Notes: generated by a model from the sequence alone, not told the origin. A stretch of DNA of 64,000 bases from Leminorella grimontii ATCC 33999 = DSM 5078 (GCF_000439085.1 NZ_AUUA01000001.1:620001-684000); one strand, 5' to 3'; shown: positions 9,082 through 19,709, numbered from the stretch's first letter. Program-made: numbers and translations.

Positions 9082-9885
9082 TTGGAAACCGTACAAATCG
9101 TCTATCCTAATGACATGTTTCATCCTGATGAAGCGGATGAAACGTTTGTCCATGAATATCAATGCGCTAAACAAAACGGCATCCATTGCCTGTTACTCGA
9201 TTCTGAGGCAGCAGCTCTGGGCAAATATCGTTTTTCTTCATCATTTCATGTAGGCGTTCCGGTTATTTGGCGCGGCTGGATGATGAAAGAAAATGAGTAT
9301 CGAAGTTTCTCCCTTGCAGTAGAAAGACAGGGAGGAGATATGATGACATCCATCGAAAACTATCTTCGGTGCCACCATCTGCCTGGGTGGTACGAAGATT
9401 GTCGAGATTTCACGCCAGAAACAGTCATCGTTGGCAAAGATTCAGACATTGATGCTTTGACGTCGTCGCTCCGATGGCCAGCCTATTTTGTTAAAGATTA
9501 TGTTAAATCATTAACGACAACTCGAGGTTCTATTGCGCGTAACGTAGATGAAATTCACGACATTACAGCGCAGCTAAAGCAGTATCGAGGAGAAATTGAA
9601 GGGGGGATCTGTCTACGTCGCGTTGAGAAATTGGATGCCCAGACTGAAAGGCGCTATTTTTCATTTCAAGGGAATGTTCATGCAGCGGATAACTGTATTC
9701 CAGAACCGGTCACCGAAATTGCCCGTCAAATAGACAGTCCATTTTTCTCTATTGATATGGTTGCCAACGATAGCGGAGAGCTAAGGCTGGTTGAGATAGG
9801 TGACGGACAGGTATCCGACATTAAAGAATGGCCAGTAAATCTCTTCGTTCAGATGCTATGTGGTAAATGTCTGAGCCATACGTAA
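9082..9885 (+). CDS. ATP-grasp domain protein (DUF4343-like)
   Basis: 267 residues from a TTG start at 9082, chosen because AGGGAAGA lies directly upstream. The fold is ATP-grasp: an N-terminal pre-grasp region, a central segment with the ATP-binding Lys (WPAYFVKDYVKS) and acidic loop (EGGICLRRVEKL), and a C-terminal metal-binding end (FFSIDMVANDSGELRLVEIGDGQVS), in which the Asp and Glu residues that hold Mg2+ are visible. ATP-grasp enzymes ligate a carboxylate to an amine or thiol through an acyl phosphate. The substrate is unknown. It follows kptA by 9 bp and is almost certainly translated from the same message, so a link to RNA or nucleotide chemistry is a reasonable inference. Confidence 0.82.
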   Translation: METVQIVYPNDMFHPDEADETFVHEYQCAKQNGIHCLLLDSEAAALGKYRFSSSFHVGVPVIWRGWMMKENEYRSFSLAVERQGGDMMTSIENYLRCHHLPGWYEDCRDFTPETVIVGKDSDIDALTSSLRWPAYFVKDYVKSLTTTRGSIARNVDEIHDITAQLKQYRGEIEGGICLRRVEKLDAQTERRYFSFQGNVHAADNCIPEPVTEIARQIDSPFFSIDMVANDSGELRLVEIGDGQVSDIKEWPVNLFVQMLCGKCLSHT

Positions 9886-9944
9886 GGGCGGCTTTTGGTT
9901 ATGTATTATTAAATGAGTTCTTAAAGCGAATGGATGGGTAATAG

Positions 9945-10379
9945 ATGAATTTGACTAAAACAACGATAGCCCTAAGCCTACTACTCGCTTCAGCGGCCTA
10001 TGCCGCTGGGGAAAGCAAAGGGGGTTCTTTGGCGTTTTTAACCAGCCTGATAAAGGGCGGCACGCAGGCCGTCGCGGCAAAGACCATGAGCAACGCAGCG
10101 GGTGTGATGGAGTATTGCGTAAAAAGAAAGCTGGTTGAGGCGACCGATCCTGAAAACCTCAAAAATAAGCTGAAGGATAAGCTTGGCCTAAGCGATCCTA
10201 AAGCCAGCAAGCAGAAGGAATACCAGGAGTATATGGACGGTCTTAAAGGCGTTATCACGCTTCACAATAATAAGACGCTCGACCTCAACAGCTTAGGCAA
10301 TTCGGCGCTGGCAGAGAAGGTGAAATCCAAGGCCTGCGACGTCGCTTTGTCGCAGGGAATAAACTACATTTCCAAGTAA
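9945..10379 (+). CDS. Secreted DUF2501 (YjjA-like) protein
   Basis: 144 residues with a clear signal peptide (positively charged start, hydrophobic SLLLASAAY, cleavage after AYA near residue 20). The mature protein contains MSNAAGVMEYCVKRKL and LKDKLGL, the core of the DUF2501 family to which E. coli YjjA belongs, and a second cysteine in KSKACDVAL, so one disulfide is likely. It is a small periplasmic or secreted helical protein of unknown function. The region between is Lys-rich (PKASKQKEYQEYMDG), unlike the glycine-rich stretch of E. coli YjjA. It is followed at once by a strong bidirectional terminator, so it is the last gene of its unit. Confidence 0.8.
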   Translation: MNLTKTTIALSLLLASAAYAAGESKGGSLAFLTSLIKGGTQAVAAKTMSNAAGVMEYCVKRKLVEATDPENLKNKLKDKLGLSDPKASKQKEYQEYMDGLKGVITLHNNKTLDLNSLGNSALAEKVKSKACDVALSQGINYISK

Positions 10380-10404
10380 TCGATGGCTAAAGCCGGTGAG
10401 AATA

Positions 10405-10431
10405 GCGCCCTCAAACCTGAGGGCATTATTT

Positions 10432-10433
<2 letters not shown>
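10405..10433. terminator. Terminator between the YjjA-like gene and the aldo/keto reductase gene
   Basis: GCCCTCA at 10407-10413 pairs with TGAGGGC at 10418-10424 across an AACC loop, followed by ATTATTTTTA on the plus strand. The minus-strand reductase gene ends at 10432, so the hairpin can serve both. Confidence 0.75.
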
Positions 10434-11738
<1,305 letters not shown>

Positions 11739-12197
11739 ATGACATTAATATCAACAATGGCCATCGGGGCCTCATCCTGCACGGAAATCGACAAAGTAAA
11801 AATAGCGCGCAGCGGATCTCAGGCGTCGGTATCCGGGCCGGACTCATGGTTTAGCGGAAACGTCAGGATTGACGCGCCTTTTCAAGCGACGGAGCCTGCA
11901 CGCGTTGGCGGCGCGACGGTAACGTTTGAACCCCAAGCGCGCACCGCATGGCACACTCATCCGCTTGGACAAACGCTTATCGTTACGCAGGGAAGAGGAT
12001 GGATACAGGAATGGGGTAAGGCTGTCCGCGAAATAAACGCCGGAGACATCATTTGGATCCCTGAAGGCGTTAAGCACTGGCACGGCGCAACCGCCGAAAC
12101 GGGCATGACGCATATAGCCATTGCGGAATCCCTTAACGGGAGCGCAGTGGAGTGGCTTGAGAAGGTCGATGACAAACAGTATAAGGGCGAATGCTAA
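11739..12197 (+). CDS. Cupin protein, hydroxynitrile-lyase (GtHNL)-like
   Basis: 152 residues; ATG at 11739 preceded by GAGGAA. A single cupin domain with the pattern [17 protein letters not shown], then [16 protein letters not shown], then MTHIAI. The His-x-His-x3-Gln and the later His are the metal ligands that hold Mn2+ in cupin hydroxynitrile lyases such as that of Granulicella tundricola, to which the sequence is strikingly similar along its length (from [17 protein letters not shown] to VDDKQYKG). Bacterial relatives are widespread and most probably do something other than cyanohydrin cleavage, so the true reaction is open. The first 25 or so residues are extra relative to that enzyme. 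Neighbours are a divergent aldo/keto reductase and a convergent LysR regulator. Confidence 0.85.
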   Translation: MTLISTMAIGASSCTEIDKVKIARSGSQASVSGPDSWFSGNVRIDAPFQATEPARVGGATVTFEPQARTAWHTHPLGQTLIVTQGRGWIQEWGKAVREINAGDIIWIPEGVKHWHGATAETGMTHIAIAESLNGSAVEWLEKVDDKQYKGEC

Positions 12198-12246
12198 CGC
12201 ATATCCCGCTGAAGGGCTCGTTGCGCCAGGCTGCGGCGAGTCCGTT

Positions 12247-13149
12247 TTATGGCTCTGAACCGCCGTAGCGTATAGCCTCAATAAAAAGTGAAAAGGCGGT
12301 CGTATGCTGCCTTCTGCTGGGATAATACAGGTAGTAGCCAGGAAACGGCTCACACCATTCGTCAAGAACGCGTATCAGCTGACCGTCTTCCAGCTCCCGC
12401 GCTACAACGTCCTCAGGGATGTAAACTAAACCCAGACCCGCTTTTGCCGCCTCAACTCGGTGAGCCAGCGGATTTATCGTAAGCTGGCCTTCAACGCGTA
12501 CTTTCAGGGCTTTTCCCTGCTGAGAAAATTCCCATGGGAGCAGGCCGCCGGAAGTAGGAAGGCGCATGTTAATGCAGCGATGCGTTTGCAAATCGGCCGG
12601 AACGCGCGGGGCAGAATAGCGCTTGAGATATTCGGGAGATGCCACAATCGCCATTCTCATCGGCGGGCTTACCGGTATGGCTACCATGTCCTTTGCAACG
12701 GCTTCGCCTAATCGGATCCCAGCGTCAAAGCGCTGTGTAACGATATCCATCAAGGCGTTATCTACAGTAACTTCTACGTTGATGTCCGGCCATTTGGCTA
12801 AAAAATCCTTTAAAATCGGCCATAGAACGCGGTCTACAGCGTGCTCTCCAGCGGTAATTCGAATATTACCGGCGGGAACGTCGCGCATATCCTTGAGCAT
12901 GTTCAGCTCGGTTTCAATATCCTGAAAATGAGGACCGATACGATCAATAAGGCTTTCACCAGCTTCGGTAGGAGACACGCTGCGCGTTGTGCGCGTAAGC
13001 AGGCGAATGCCCATACGTTCTTCAAGGCCTCGCATGGAATGGCTTAACGCCGACTGAGACAGGCCCAGTTTCGCCGCCGCCCGCGTAAAACTCTTTTCCT
13101 GCGCGACGACGAGAAACGCAATGAGATCGTTGAAATTTTCTTTTAGCAC
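12247..13149 (-). CDS. LysR-family transcriptional regulator of the reductase/cupin locus
   Basis: 300 residues from a GTG start at 13149 with AAGGGAG nine bases upstream. The N-terminal helix-turn-helix (FTRAAAKLGLSQSALSHSMR, residues 22-41) is followed by the linker helix and the two-lobed effector-binding domain (IRITAGEHAVDRVLWPIL, then MRMAIVASPEYL). It faces the cupin gene tail to tail, 49 bp apart. Its own upstream DNA carries ATGAACTTAACTCAT at 13203, matching the palindromes in the reductase/cupin promoter region, so it probably controls both itself and those genes. The inducer is not predictable from sequence. Confidence 0.92.
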   Translation of the reverse strand: MLKENFNDLIAFLVVAQEKSFTRAAAKLGLSQSALSHSMRGLEERMGIRLLTRTTRSVSPTEAGESLIDRIGPHFQDIETELNMLKDMRDVPAGNIRITAGEHAVDRVLWPILKDFLAKWPDINVEVTVDNALMDIVTQRFDAGIRLGEAVAKDMVAIPVSPPMRMAIVASPEYLKRYSAPRVPADLQTHRCINMRLPTSGGLLPWEFSQQGKALKVRVEGQLTINPLAHRVEAAKAGLGLVYIPEDVVARELEDGQLIRVLDEWCEPFPGYYLYYPSRRQHTTAFSLFIEAIRYGGSEP

Positions 13150-13202
13150 AGAGCGTCACTCCCTTAAAACAAGCCGAGGAATATAAGTATATAGGGTTAA
13201 CT

Positions 13203-13217
13203 ATGAACTTAACTCAT
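13203..13217. promoter_or_regulatory. Operator-like palindrome upstream of the lysR gene
   Basis: ATGAACTTAACTCAT, 53 bp upstream of the LysR start codon, is a near-perfect palindrome of the form ATGA-N7-TCAT, the same as the copies at 11517 and 11593. Autoregulation by the LysR protein is the simplest reading. Confidence 0.6.
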
Positions 13218-13611
13218 AAATGGAAATTATTTTTATTCGTAGCGGTTAAAGTGAATTAAAAGGTTGAATAAATAACGACCATTGAAAAAAACACCTCCAA
13301 ATGGTTATAAAAAAACGGTGGTTTTATTAAAAATTTTCCGCATGTTTCACATTCAATTTTCTTTTTCATGAAGCAATTATCACAAAATAAAAATATGGAC
13401 TAAATATAAAGCTGGTGAATTAAAAAAGTGTTATCAGCTAAATACTAAACCAATATACCACGTTGATGTTGATTTTTAACTACAAATCAGAGTTAATTTC
13501 TTAAATTTAAACAACAACCAAACCATTAATCCATTTCATGTGGTTTGCACAATATATTCGATCGTGTTTAAATGCGTGGTGTAGGGATGAATGTCATCAG
13601 GAAGGATGCTT

Positions 13612-13746
13612 ATGAACTCGCTTATATACACGCCCTTTATTTTCCTCGAAAAAATAACGTCTTCACTGCTGATAAGCGCGCCTGCTATCAGGTCTTTTCG
13701 GATCTTTATGCTCATTTCTTTGTATGGGCAACTGTCGTTTTTTTAG
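13612..13746 (+). CDS. Candidate 44-residue small ORF upstream of autotransporter 2
   Basis: ATG at 13612 stands six bases after a very good Shine-Dalgarno sequence, AGGAAGG at 13600-13606, and the frame runs 44 codons to TAG at 13744. The product would be hydrophobic with an amphipathic tail (MNSLIYTPFIFLEK at the start, FMLISLYGQLSFF at the end). It ends 55 bp before the autotransporter start. It may be a leader peptide or a small membrane protein, or the strong ribosome site may be chance in a purine-rich stretch. No family is recognised. Confidence 0.3.
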   Translation: MNSLIYTPFIFLEKITSSLLISAPAIRSFRIFMLISLYGQLSFF

Positions 13747-13801
13747 TTTAGACCACCAAGTAGAAACACGCTTTATAATTAAAATGGAGAATAATAATAT
13801 A

Positions 13802-16800
13802 ATGAAAAAACAATGGAAAAAAGTAATGCCGGTGGTGTTAGGTGGCTCATTCTTTTGTAGTCCATTCATAGAAGCGGCAGAATTAACGAACCAGAACTAT
13901 ACGAGCAGTATTAGCTCTATTACTAGTGGAAATCATACCGTTAGCAACGGCGATGTTACTTTAAACGCCTCAGGATATACCGGGAGCTCGGCCAACCAAA
14001 GGGCTATCATCAATACGATGAATGGCGCAGTAAACATTAATATCAATGAAGGCAAGACGTTAACGATAAGAGGCTTCAATAATAATACGTCGAACCAAAG
14101 CTCTACGCTGTATGCCTATAAAAACGGTACGCGAAGCGGGATCATGACCTTTACCGGCGGCAACGTCGTAGTAAGCAATGAAGTGACCAACAGCTATTCA
14201 AACGTTTATGGCCTGTTTGCTGGAGCTGGCGGCAAGTTTGATTTTAAAAGCGATGGGGATAATAAAATTAACCTTACCGTGTTGATGCCGCAGGCTGGTC
14301 TGGTTAACACCCACCGCTGGGGGATAGGCCTTTATAAAGGAGAGCTGGCGTTCGACGGCGGGGACTTCGTTATCCGCGTTGACGGCGATCCGGGCGCTAA
14401 TTCTATCGATCGGCGAGTCGGTATCGTCGTAGCGGCAGGGAGTAGCGTCGACGTTAACGCCGATCGGATTTATATCGATGCCAACGAGCTGGCGCTTCAT
14501 TTCGCCGGAACGACCGGTTCCGGCAATCCCACGGCCTATAACGTCGTGAATACCGCAAAATTTGAGGCTGACTCTATCATTTTCAAAGGTAGCCAGGGCA
14601 TTTTAGCCGGGCTTTCAAGCGACTACTTCGGAACTCGGAACGTTATCGAGTTTACCGGCAAGACGTCAATTGAAGCCATCGTGCGGGGCGATGAGAATAA
14701 CCTTTTTGGCGAAGTCGGCGGTGGTCGAGCGCTAGACCTTATGGCGACAGATATCACGTTTAACAGTAATGACACCGTTGTCCTGATTGGTGAAAACTTA
14801 ACGCCTTTGGGGACACGCCCCGGCTACCAGCATGAATATGCCGGATGGATAGACCCCTATTGGTTGAGAACCGTCTCACTGACGGACGAAACCGTTTTAG
14901 AGGCTAACGCAGACGTTGCTATAAGCAGCAACGGCGGTTACTACAATACCGGCCTATACGTGTGGGAAAGCCAGGCGCATCTGAACGGAAAAACCAATAT
15001 CGTTATGAAAAATGGCGTAGACACAACCAGGGCAGTCTATGTCTATGACGGCGGCATTGGCACGAGTAAAGCGGTATTTAGCGATGATTTAGCTATTTCA
15101 TTAGCGGATACCGAAGCTCGCTATATTGCTGGAATAGAGGCGGCGGCAGGCGGTAAAGTCGACGTAAGAAAGGGACTTATTCTGAATGACAATAGCGACG
15201 TCTATTGGTCGCTCTATTCCCGAGGGGCAAACAGTCAGATTGACGTTAACTCATTGGGCGCTGGCGTTGTACAGGTTGTTGGGGATATCGGCGCCATTAA
15301 CGGCGGTACCATCAACATGACGATGGACAATGCCAACTCCTATTTAACGGCGGCCAGCTATACCTCTACCTCAAGTTCAACCAGCAGGGGCACGGTCAAT
15401 ATGGATATCTCCGATCGCGCCGTTTGGAACATGACGGGGAATTCCTGGGTCACAAGCCTGACGCTGGATCGGGGCCACGTCAACTTTATGGCTCCGAACG
15501 ACAGCGGAGCGTTTAAAACGCTGACCGTTCACGGTGATTACGTCGGCAGCGGGCTCTTAACCATGAACACGGCATTGGGAGGCGATGACTCCGCCACCGA
15601 TAAGCTGATTGTAGAGGGAAGTACGACAACCGGCACGACGGGGCTGATTGTCAACAACTACAACGGTACCGGAGCGAAAACGACGAACGGCATCGAAATT
15701 ATTACCGTTGCCGGTGCGTCAGACGGCATATTTGAATTGAGAAATCGAGTCGTTGCCGGTGCGTATGAATACAGCGTGGCGAAATCGGGCAATAACTGGT
15801 ATCTGGTCAATACGCTCACTCCTGAGCCAACGCCTGAACCAGAGCCTGGCCCCGATCCGGATCCCGCGCCTGAAGAAAATGAAGACGGCACCAAGGTTAT
15901 CCGCCCTGAAACCGGCGCCTATATCGCTAACCTGGCCGCGGCAAATACCCTGTTTACGACGCGGCTACACGATCGTTTAGGCGAGACGCAGTATACTGAC
16001 TACCTGACGGGTGAAGCTAAGGTCACCAGCATGTGGCTGCGTCAGGAAGGTGGCCACAATCGCAGCAGAACGCAGTCCGGTCAAACGAAAACCCAGGCCA
16101 ATCGCTACGTCGTGCAAATCGGCGGTGACGTTGCCCAATGGAGCAGCAACGGGCTTGACCGTTTCCATCTGGGCGCTATGGCCGGTTATGGCCACGTTCA
16201 GGGCAACACCCATGCGAAATACACTGACTACCGCGCCAAAAACAAGGTGGACGGCTATGCGCTGGGCCTGTACGGTACCTGGTACGCCAATCAGGCAGAC
16301 AAATCCGGGCTGTACGTCGACAGCTGGGTGCAGTACGCCTGGTTTGACAATACCGTTCAGGGCGACGGCCTCGCTCAGGAAAGCTATGACTCTCAGGGTT
16401 GGCTGGCCTCGGTTGAAACGGGCTACAGCTTTAAAATGGGAGAAAATGAGCGCGCCAGCTACTGGCTGCAGCCTAAAGCCCAGCTAACCTGGATGGGCGT
16501 TCACGCCGATACGCATCGCGAAGTTAACGGCACGAAGGTGACCGGCACCGGCGATAACCTGTCTACACGCTTAGGTTTGCGCGCCTATGCGCAAGGCCAC
16601 AGTGAAATAGACGATCGCACCGGCCGAGTATTCCAGCCGTTTGTAGAAGCCAACTGGATATACAACAGCAAAAACTTCGGCGTGACGATGAACGATGCTT
16701 CCGACTATCAGGCCGGCACTCGCAATATCGGCGAAGTGAAAGTCGGCGTTGAAGGCCACTTAAACAAGAACCTAAACATGTGGGGCAGCGTGGCTCAGCA

Positions 16801-16861
16801 GTTGGGTGGAGAAGGCTACAGCGACACTCTGGCCATTGTAGGGGTTAAGTACAGCTTCTGA
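13802..16861 (+). CDS. Type Va autotransporter 2
   Basis: 1019 residues from the ATG at 13802, which gives a proper signal peptide (MKKQWKKVMPVVLGGSFF, cleavage near EAA at residue 26); in-frame starts further upstream would bury it. The passenger (residues 27 to about 660) is a beta-helix-type region with few recognisable repeats, unlike autotransporters 1 and 3. A shared junction (HGDYVGSGLLTMNTALGGDD, then GAYEYSVAKSG) leads to a Pro/Glu-rich linker of PEP repeats near residues 680-695. The barrel starts around VTSMWLRQEGGHNRSRTQSG and ends IVGVKYSF. It is secreted through the outer membrane with BamA help and probably displayed at the surface. The passenger's ligand is unknown. Confidence 0.93.
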   Translation: MKKQWKKVMPVVLGGSFFCSPFIEAAELTNQNYTSSISSITSGNHTVSNGDVTLNASGYTGSSANQRAIINTMNGAVNININEGKTLTIRGFNNNTSNQSSTLYAYKNGTRSGIMTFTGGNVVVSNEVTNSYSNVYGLFAGAGGKFDFKSDGDNKINLTVLMPQAGLVNTHRWGIGLYKGELAFDGGDFVIRVDGDPGANSIDRRVGIVVAAGSSVDVNADRIYIDANELALHFAGTTGSGNPTAYNVVNTAKFEADSIIFKGSQGILAGLSSDYFGTRNVIEFTGKTSIEAIVRGDENNLFGEVGGGRALDLMATDITFNSNDTVVLIGENLTPLGTRPGYQHEYAGWIDPYWLRTVSLTDETVLEANADVAISSNGGYYNTGLYVWESQAHLNGKTNIVMKNGVDTTRAVYVYDGGIGTSKAVFSDDLAISLADTEARYIAGIEAAAGGKVDVRKGLILNDNSDVYWSLYSRGANSQIDVNSLGAGVVQVVGDIGAINGGTINMTMDNANSYLTAASYTSTSSSTSRGTVNMDISDRAVWNMTGNSWVTSLTLDRGHVNFMAPNDSGAFKTLTVHGDYVGSGLLTMNTALGGDDSATDKLIVEGSTTTGTTGLIVNNYNGTGAKTTNGIEIITVAGASDGIFELRNRVVAGAYEYSVAKSGNNWYLVNTLTPEPTPEPEPGPDPDPAPEENEDGTKVIRPETGAYIANLAAANTLFTTRLHDRLGETQYTDYLTGEAKVTSMWLRQEGGHNRSRTQSGQTKTQANRYVVQIGGDVAQWSSNGLDRFHLGAMAGYGHVQGNTHAKYTDYRAKNKVDGYALGLYGTWYANQADKSGLYVDSWVQYAWFDNTVQGDGLAQESYDSQGWLASVETGYSFKMGENERASYWLQPKAQLTWMGVHADTHREVNGTKVTGTGDNLSTRLGLRAYAQGHSEIDDRTGRVFQPFVEANWIYNSKNFGVTMNDASDYQAGTRNIGEVKVGVEGHLNKNLNMWGSVAQQLGGEGYSDTLAIVGVKYSF

Positions 16862-16873
16862 TTATCACCGATC

Positions 16874-16902
16874 GGGTTACCCCAGACGTTTTGGGGTAAC
16901 CT
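16874..16902 (+). terminator. Terminator-like hairpin after autotransporter 2
   Basis: GGTTACCCCA at 16875-16884 pairs with TGGGGTAACC at 16892-16901, 13 bases after the stop codon. No T tract follows, so termination may be weak or rely on another factor. Confidence 0.55.
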
Positions 16903-16917
16903 GAAAAGCACATTTCA

Positions 16918-16942
16918 TAGCGTTCTCCAATCAAGAACGCTA
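16918..16942. promoter_or_regulatory. Inverted repeat upstream of the aconitase gene, candidate LysR operator
   Basis: TAGCGTTCT at 16918-16926 and AGAACGCTA at 16934-16942 are perfect 9-bp arms around a 7-bp spacer, 93 bp before the aconitase start. The inner part TTCT-N7-AGAA has the T-N11-A shape of LysR boxes, and the LysR gene is the next gene of the operon. Confidence 0.45.
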
Positions 16943-17035
16943 CCTTATCAAAGCTTCAATTTTCATCTCTACGCCTGCGTGGCAACGTTAGCGGATTAAA
17001 GCACAGCAGCAATAATCGCGGTAACGGAAGGCCTT

Positions 17036-19687
17036 ATGACATCATCTCCAACGTTGGAACGCTCTGCGCTGGTCATTAACGACCGGCAATATCATTTTAT
17101 CGACTTAACGCAGTTCCTCCCGCTTGAGCGGCTTCAGAAAATACCGTTCAGTCTTCGTATCTTGCTGGAAAACGTCGCTCTGCGTTCTCCTGATATGCTG
17201 CCAAGGTTTCTGGAAATGCTTTCCGGCGATGCGCCTAACGGCGAGGTTGAGTTTTATCCCGATCGCCTAATGTTTCACGACACGACGTGCCTTCCCGCAC
17301 TGGCGGACTTCGCCGCGATGCGCGATCTGACGACCGAGTTGGGTGGTGATGCCAGCACGATTAATCCCCGCATTCCGGCAGTGCTAACCATTGACCATTC
17401 GGTCATTGTGGAAAGCTATGCGTCCGCCTCCGCGCTGGAGGACAACATGCGGTTCGATTTTCGCCGCAACGCCGAACGATACCGCTTTATTCGCTGGGCG
17501 GAAAAGAGCCTGGACAACTTTCGGGTTATCCCTCCTGGAACCGGGATCATTCATCTGATGAATCTGGAAGCGGTAGCCGACGTCGTTACGGTGGACGCAC
17601 ATGAAAATATACCGCTTCTGCATTCAGACTGCATGGTGGCGACCGACAGCCACACGCCGATGATTAACGCATTGGGCGTGCTGGGATGGGGCGTTGGCGG
17701 GCTGGAAGGCCAGGCAGCACTGGTAGGTGAGCCCGTAACGTTGCGTTTCCCTGACGTGATAGGGATTTCCGTTTCTGGCCAGCTGTCGCCGAACGTCAGC
17801 GACAGCGATCTGGTTTTGCATATTACCCGTTTACTTCGAGAAACGGGCGTTGTGGGCAAGTTTGTGGAGTTTACCGGTCCGTCGCTGCACGCGATGCCCG
17901 TTGAGTCGCGCGCGACGATCGCCAACATGGCGCCGGAATATGGCGCAACGGTGGTGTTCTTTCCATTTGACGAACGCAGCGCAGAATACGTGAACACGAC
18001 GGGGCGTAGCGAGGAGAAGCAGGCGCTGATCCGCGGCTATATGCAGGCGCAGCGCTTATGGCGCAGTGAAAAAACACCGCAGCCTGAATTCACCCAGCTT
18101 ATTGAACTGGACTTGTCTGACATCGAGCCCTGCATGGCCGGGCCGTTTAATCCCCATCAGCAGGTGCCATTGAGCGGTGCCGCCAAAAGTTTTGATGACA
18201 GCCTGCCGCCAGAGGCCCGCAGCCTTAGTTGGCGCCATGCGGCATACCCAGAACCGATAAGGCAGGGGGCAGTTGCCATCGCCGCCATAACCAGCTGTAC
18301 AACGACGGCGAATCCTTGGCTGATTGTTCAGGCGGCGCTGTTTGCCCGCAATGCGGCGCGATGTGGCCTCAAACCCAAGCCGTGGGTAAAAACCTCTTTT
18401 TCACCCGGTTCGCGTGCAGTAACGGACTATCTTGGCGCTTCGGGGCTGCTGGCCGAATTGGAAAAAGTTGGATTTAACGTAACCGGCTACGGCTGCATGA
18501 CCTGCATTGGTAGCTCGGGCGCATTACAGCCAGCAATGGAAGAGATGGTGAGTCAGGGCCTTCAGGCCGTTTGCGTACTGTCAGGCAACCGAAATTTCCC
18601 GCGCAGAGTGAACCCTTCACTTGGCCATGGTTATCTGACTTCTCCCGCATTGGTCATTGCCTGGGCGCTTGCCGGGCATATGTCAATGGATATCACGAAC
18701 GTCGCGCTGGGCTATGATGAACAACGACGCCCGGTCACAGTGTGCGACCTGATGCCGGAGCGTGAAGAAGTAGAACGATGGATTAGGCGGGCGATAAAGC
18801 GCGATGACTACGTTAAGCGCCGCGACGCCATTTGGCTGGGCACGCCGCACTGGCAGCAAATCGCCGCATCGGGCAGCGAGCGCTACCCGTGGGATGCAGA
18901 GTCGACCTATTTGCGCCGGCCTGGCTATCTTGAACGTTTACCTCGGGAGCCGTCCGAACCGCTGTCATTGTCCGGCGCTCGCCCATTTCTTTGGCTTGGC
19001 GACGATGTGACAACCGATCATATCTCGCCCGCCGGCGCTATCCCGGCGGCTAGCCCGGCCGGGCAATGGCTGTTGGCCCATCGTGAAGATCCTCAGGATC
19101 TCAACCTTTACTCTACGCGGCGAAGCAATCATGAAGTCATGGTGCGTGGGGCATTTACCAATAAGTCGCTGTCTAACCGGCTGCTGCCAGAAGCGCGGCG
19201 CGGGGCAGGAGGCTATGCCTGGGATGCTCAGCATCAACAAATACTACCAGCTTATGAAGCCGCGCAGAGCTGGCTGGCGCACGGCATACCATTGGTCATT
19301 TTTGCGGGAGAGCGCTACGGTGCGGGTTCAAGCCGCGACTGGGCCGCGAAAGCTCAAGCGTTGATGGGCGTAAAGGCCGTAGTCGCCCAAAGCTTTGAGC
19401 GTATCCACCGTACAAATCTCATAGGCATGGGCATTTTGCCGCTGCATATTACCGCCAGCGACGCTGCGCGCTTGCCGGATATGGACGGACGTGAAAATAT
19501 TGACTTTCTGGGGCTGGAAAAGATACAACCAGGCAGCACATCATTAACGATGCGCATTAGCCGTGACGGCGGACTGCTTGGAGAATTCGCTCTGACGATC
19601 GTTCTGGACTCGCAGCAGGAGCTACGCTATCTGTATCATGGCGGCATTCTTCCATACGTTGTCCATCAAACCCTGAAGCGCCGATAA
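17036..19687 (+). CDS. Aconitase-family hydratase (AcnA-like paralogue)
   Basis: 883 residues, full length for AcnA-type aconitases; ATG at 17036 with GGAAGG upstream. The iron-sulfur cluster cysteines are present in TSCTTTANP and GYGCMTCIGSSG, the substrate-binding motif in VATDSHTPMINALG, and the C-terminal swivel domain in GDDVTTDHISPAG and RYGAGSSRDWAAKAQA. It should interconvert a tricarboxylate by dehydration and rehydration, citrate/isocitrate or an analogue. It departs from housekeeping AcnA at several normally invariant places (SCTTTANP for SCTNTSNP, GCMTC for GCTTC, FHDTTCLPAL in the early domain), so a specialised substrate is likely. It is in an operon with a LysR gene 22 bp downstream. 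E. coli carries a related pairing in its ybhD-ybhJ region. Confidence 0.9.
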   Translation: MTSSPTLERSALVINDRQYHFIDLTQFLPLERLQKIPFSLRILLENVALRSPDMLPRFLEMLSGDAPNGEVEFYPDRLMFHDTTCLPALADFAAMRDLTTELGGDASTINPRIPAVLTIDHSVIVESYASASALEDNMRFDFRRNAERYRFIRWAEKSLDNFRVIPPGTGIIHLMNLEAVADVVTVDAHENIPLLHSDCMVATDSHTPMINALGVLGWGVGGLEGQAALVGEPVTLRFPDVIGISVSGQLSPNVSDSDLVLHITRLLRETGVVGKFVEFTGPSLHAMPVESRATIANMAPEYGATVVFFPFDERSAEYVNTTGRSEEKQALIRGYMQAQRLWRSEKTPQPEFTQLIELDLSDIEPCMAGPFNPHQQVPLSGAAKSFDDSLPPEARSLSWRHAAYPEPIRQGAVAIAAITSCTTTANPWLIVQAALFARNAARCGLKPKPWVKTSFSPGSRAVTDYLGASGLLAELEKVGFNVTGYGCMTCIGSSGALQPAMEEMVSQGLQAVCVLSGNRNFPRRVNPSLGHGYLTSPALVIAWALAGHMSMDITNVALGYDEQRRPVTVCDLMPEREEVERWIRRAIKRDDYVKRRDAIWLGTPHWQQIAASGSERYPWDAESTYLRRPGYLERLPREPSEPLSLSGARPFLWLGDDVTTDHISPAGAIPAASPAGQWLLAHREDPQDLNLYSTRRSNHEVMVRGAFTNKSLSNRLLPEARRGAGGYAWDAQHQQILPAYEAAQSWLAHGIPLVIFAGERYGAGSSRDWAAKAQALMGVKAVVAQSFERIHRTNLIGMGILPLHITASDAARLPDMDGRENIDFLGLEKIQPGSTSLTMRISRDGGLLGEFALTIVLDSQQELRYLYHGGILPYVVHQTLKRR

Positions 19688-19709
19688 CCGAAACGCCGAG
19701 CGAGAAACT

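Larger units (their letters stand above)
13150..13801. other. 652-bp AT-rich intergenic region before autotransporter 2
   Basis: Strikingly AT-rich DNA with many A and T runs (13230-13520), the kind of sequence H-NS silences in enterobacteria. Besides the palindrome at 13203 it holds one small open frame (13612-13746, listed separately). I could not assign a confident -35/-10 pair. Confidence 0.5.

Noticed and set aside
13724..13801. Longer N-terminus of autotransporter 2
   Set aside because: The signal peptide needs MKKQWKKV at 13802; upstream codons add a hydrophilic leader without reason.
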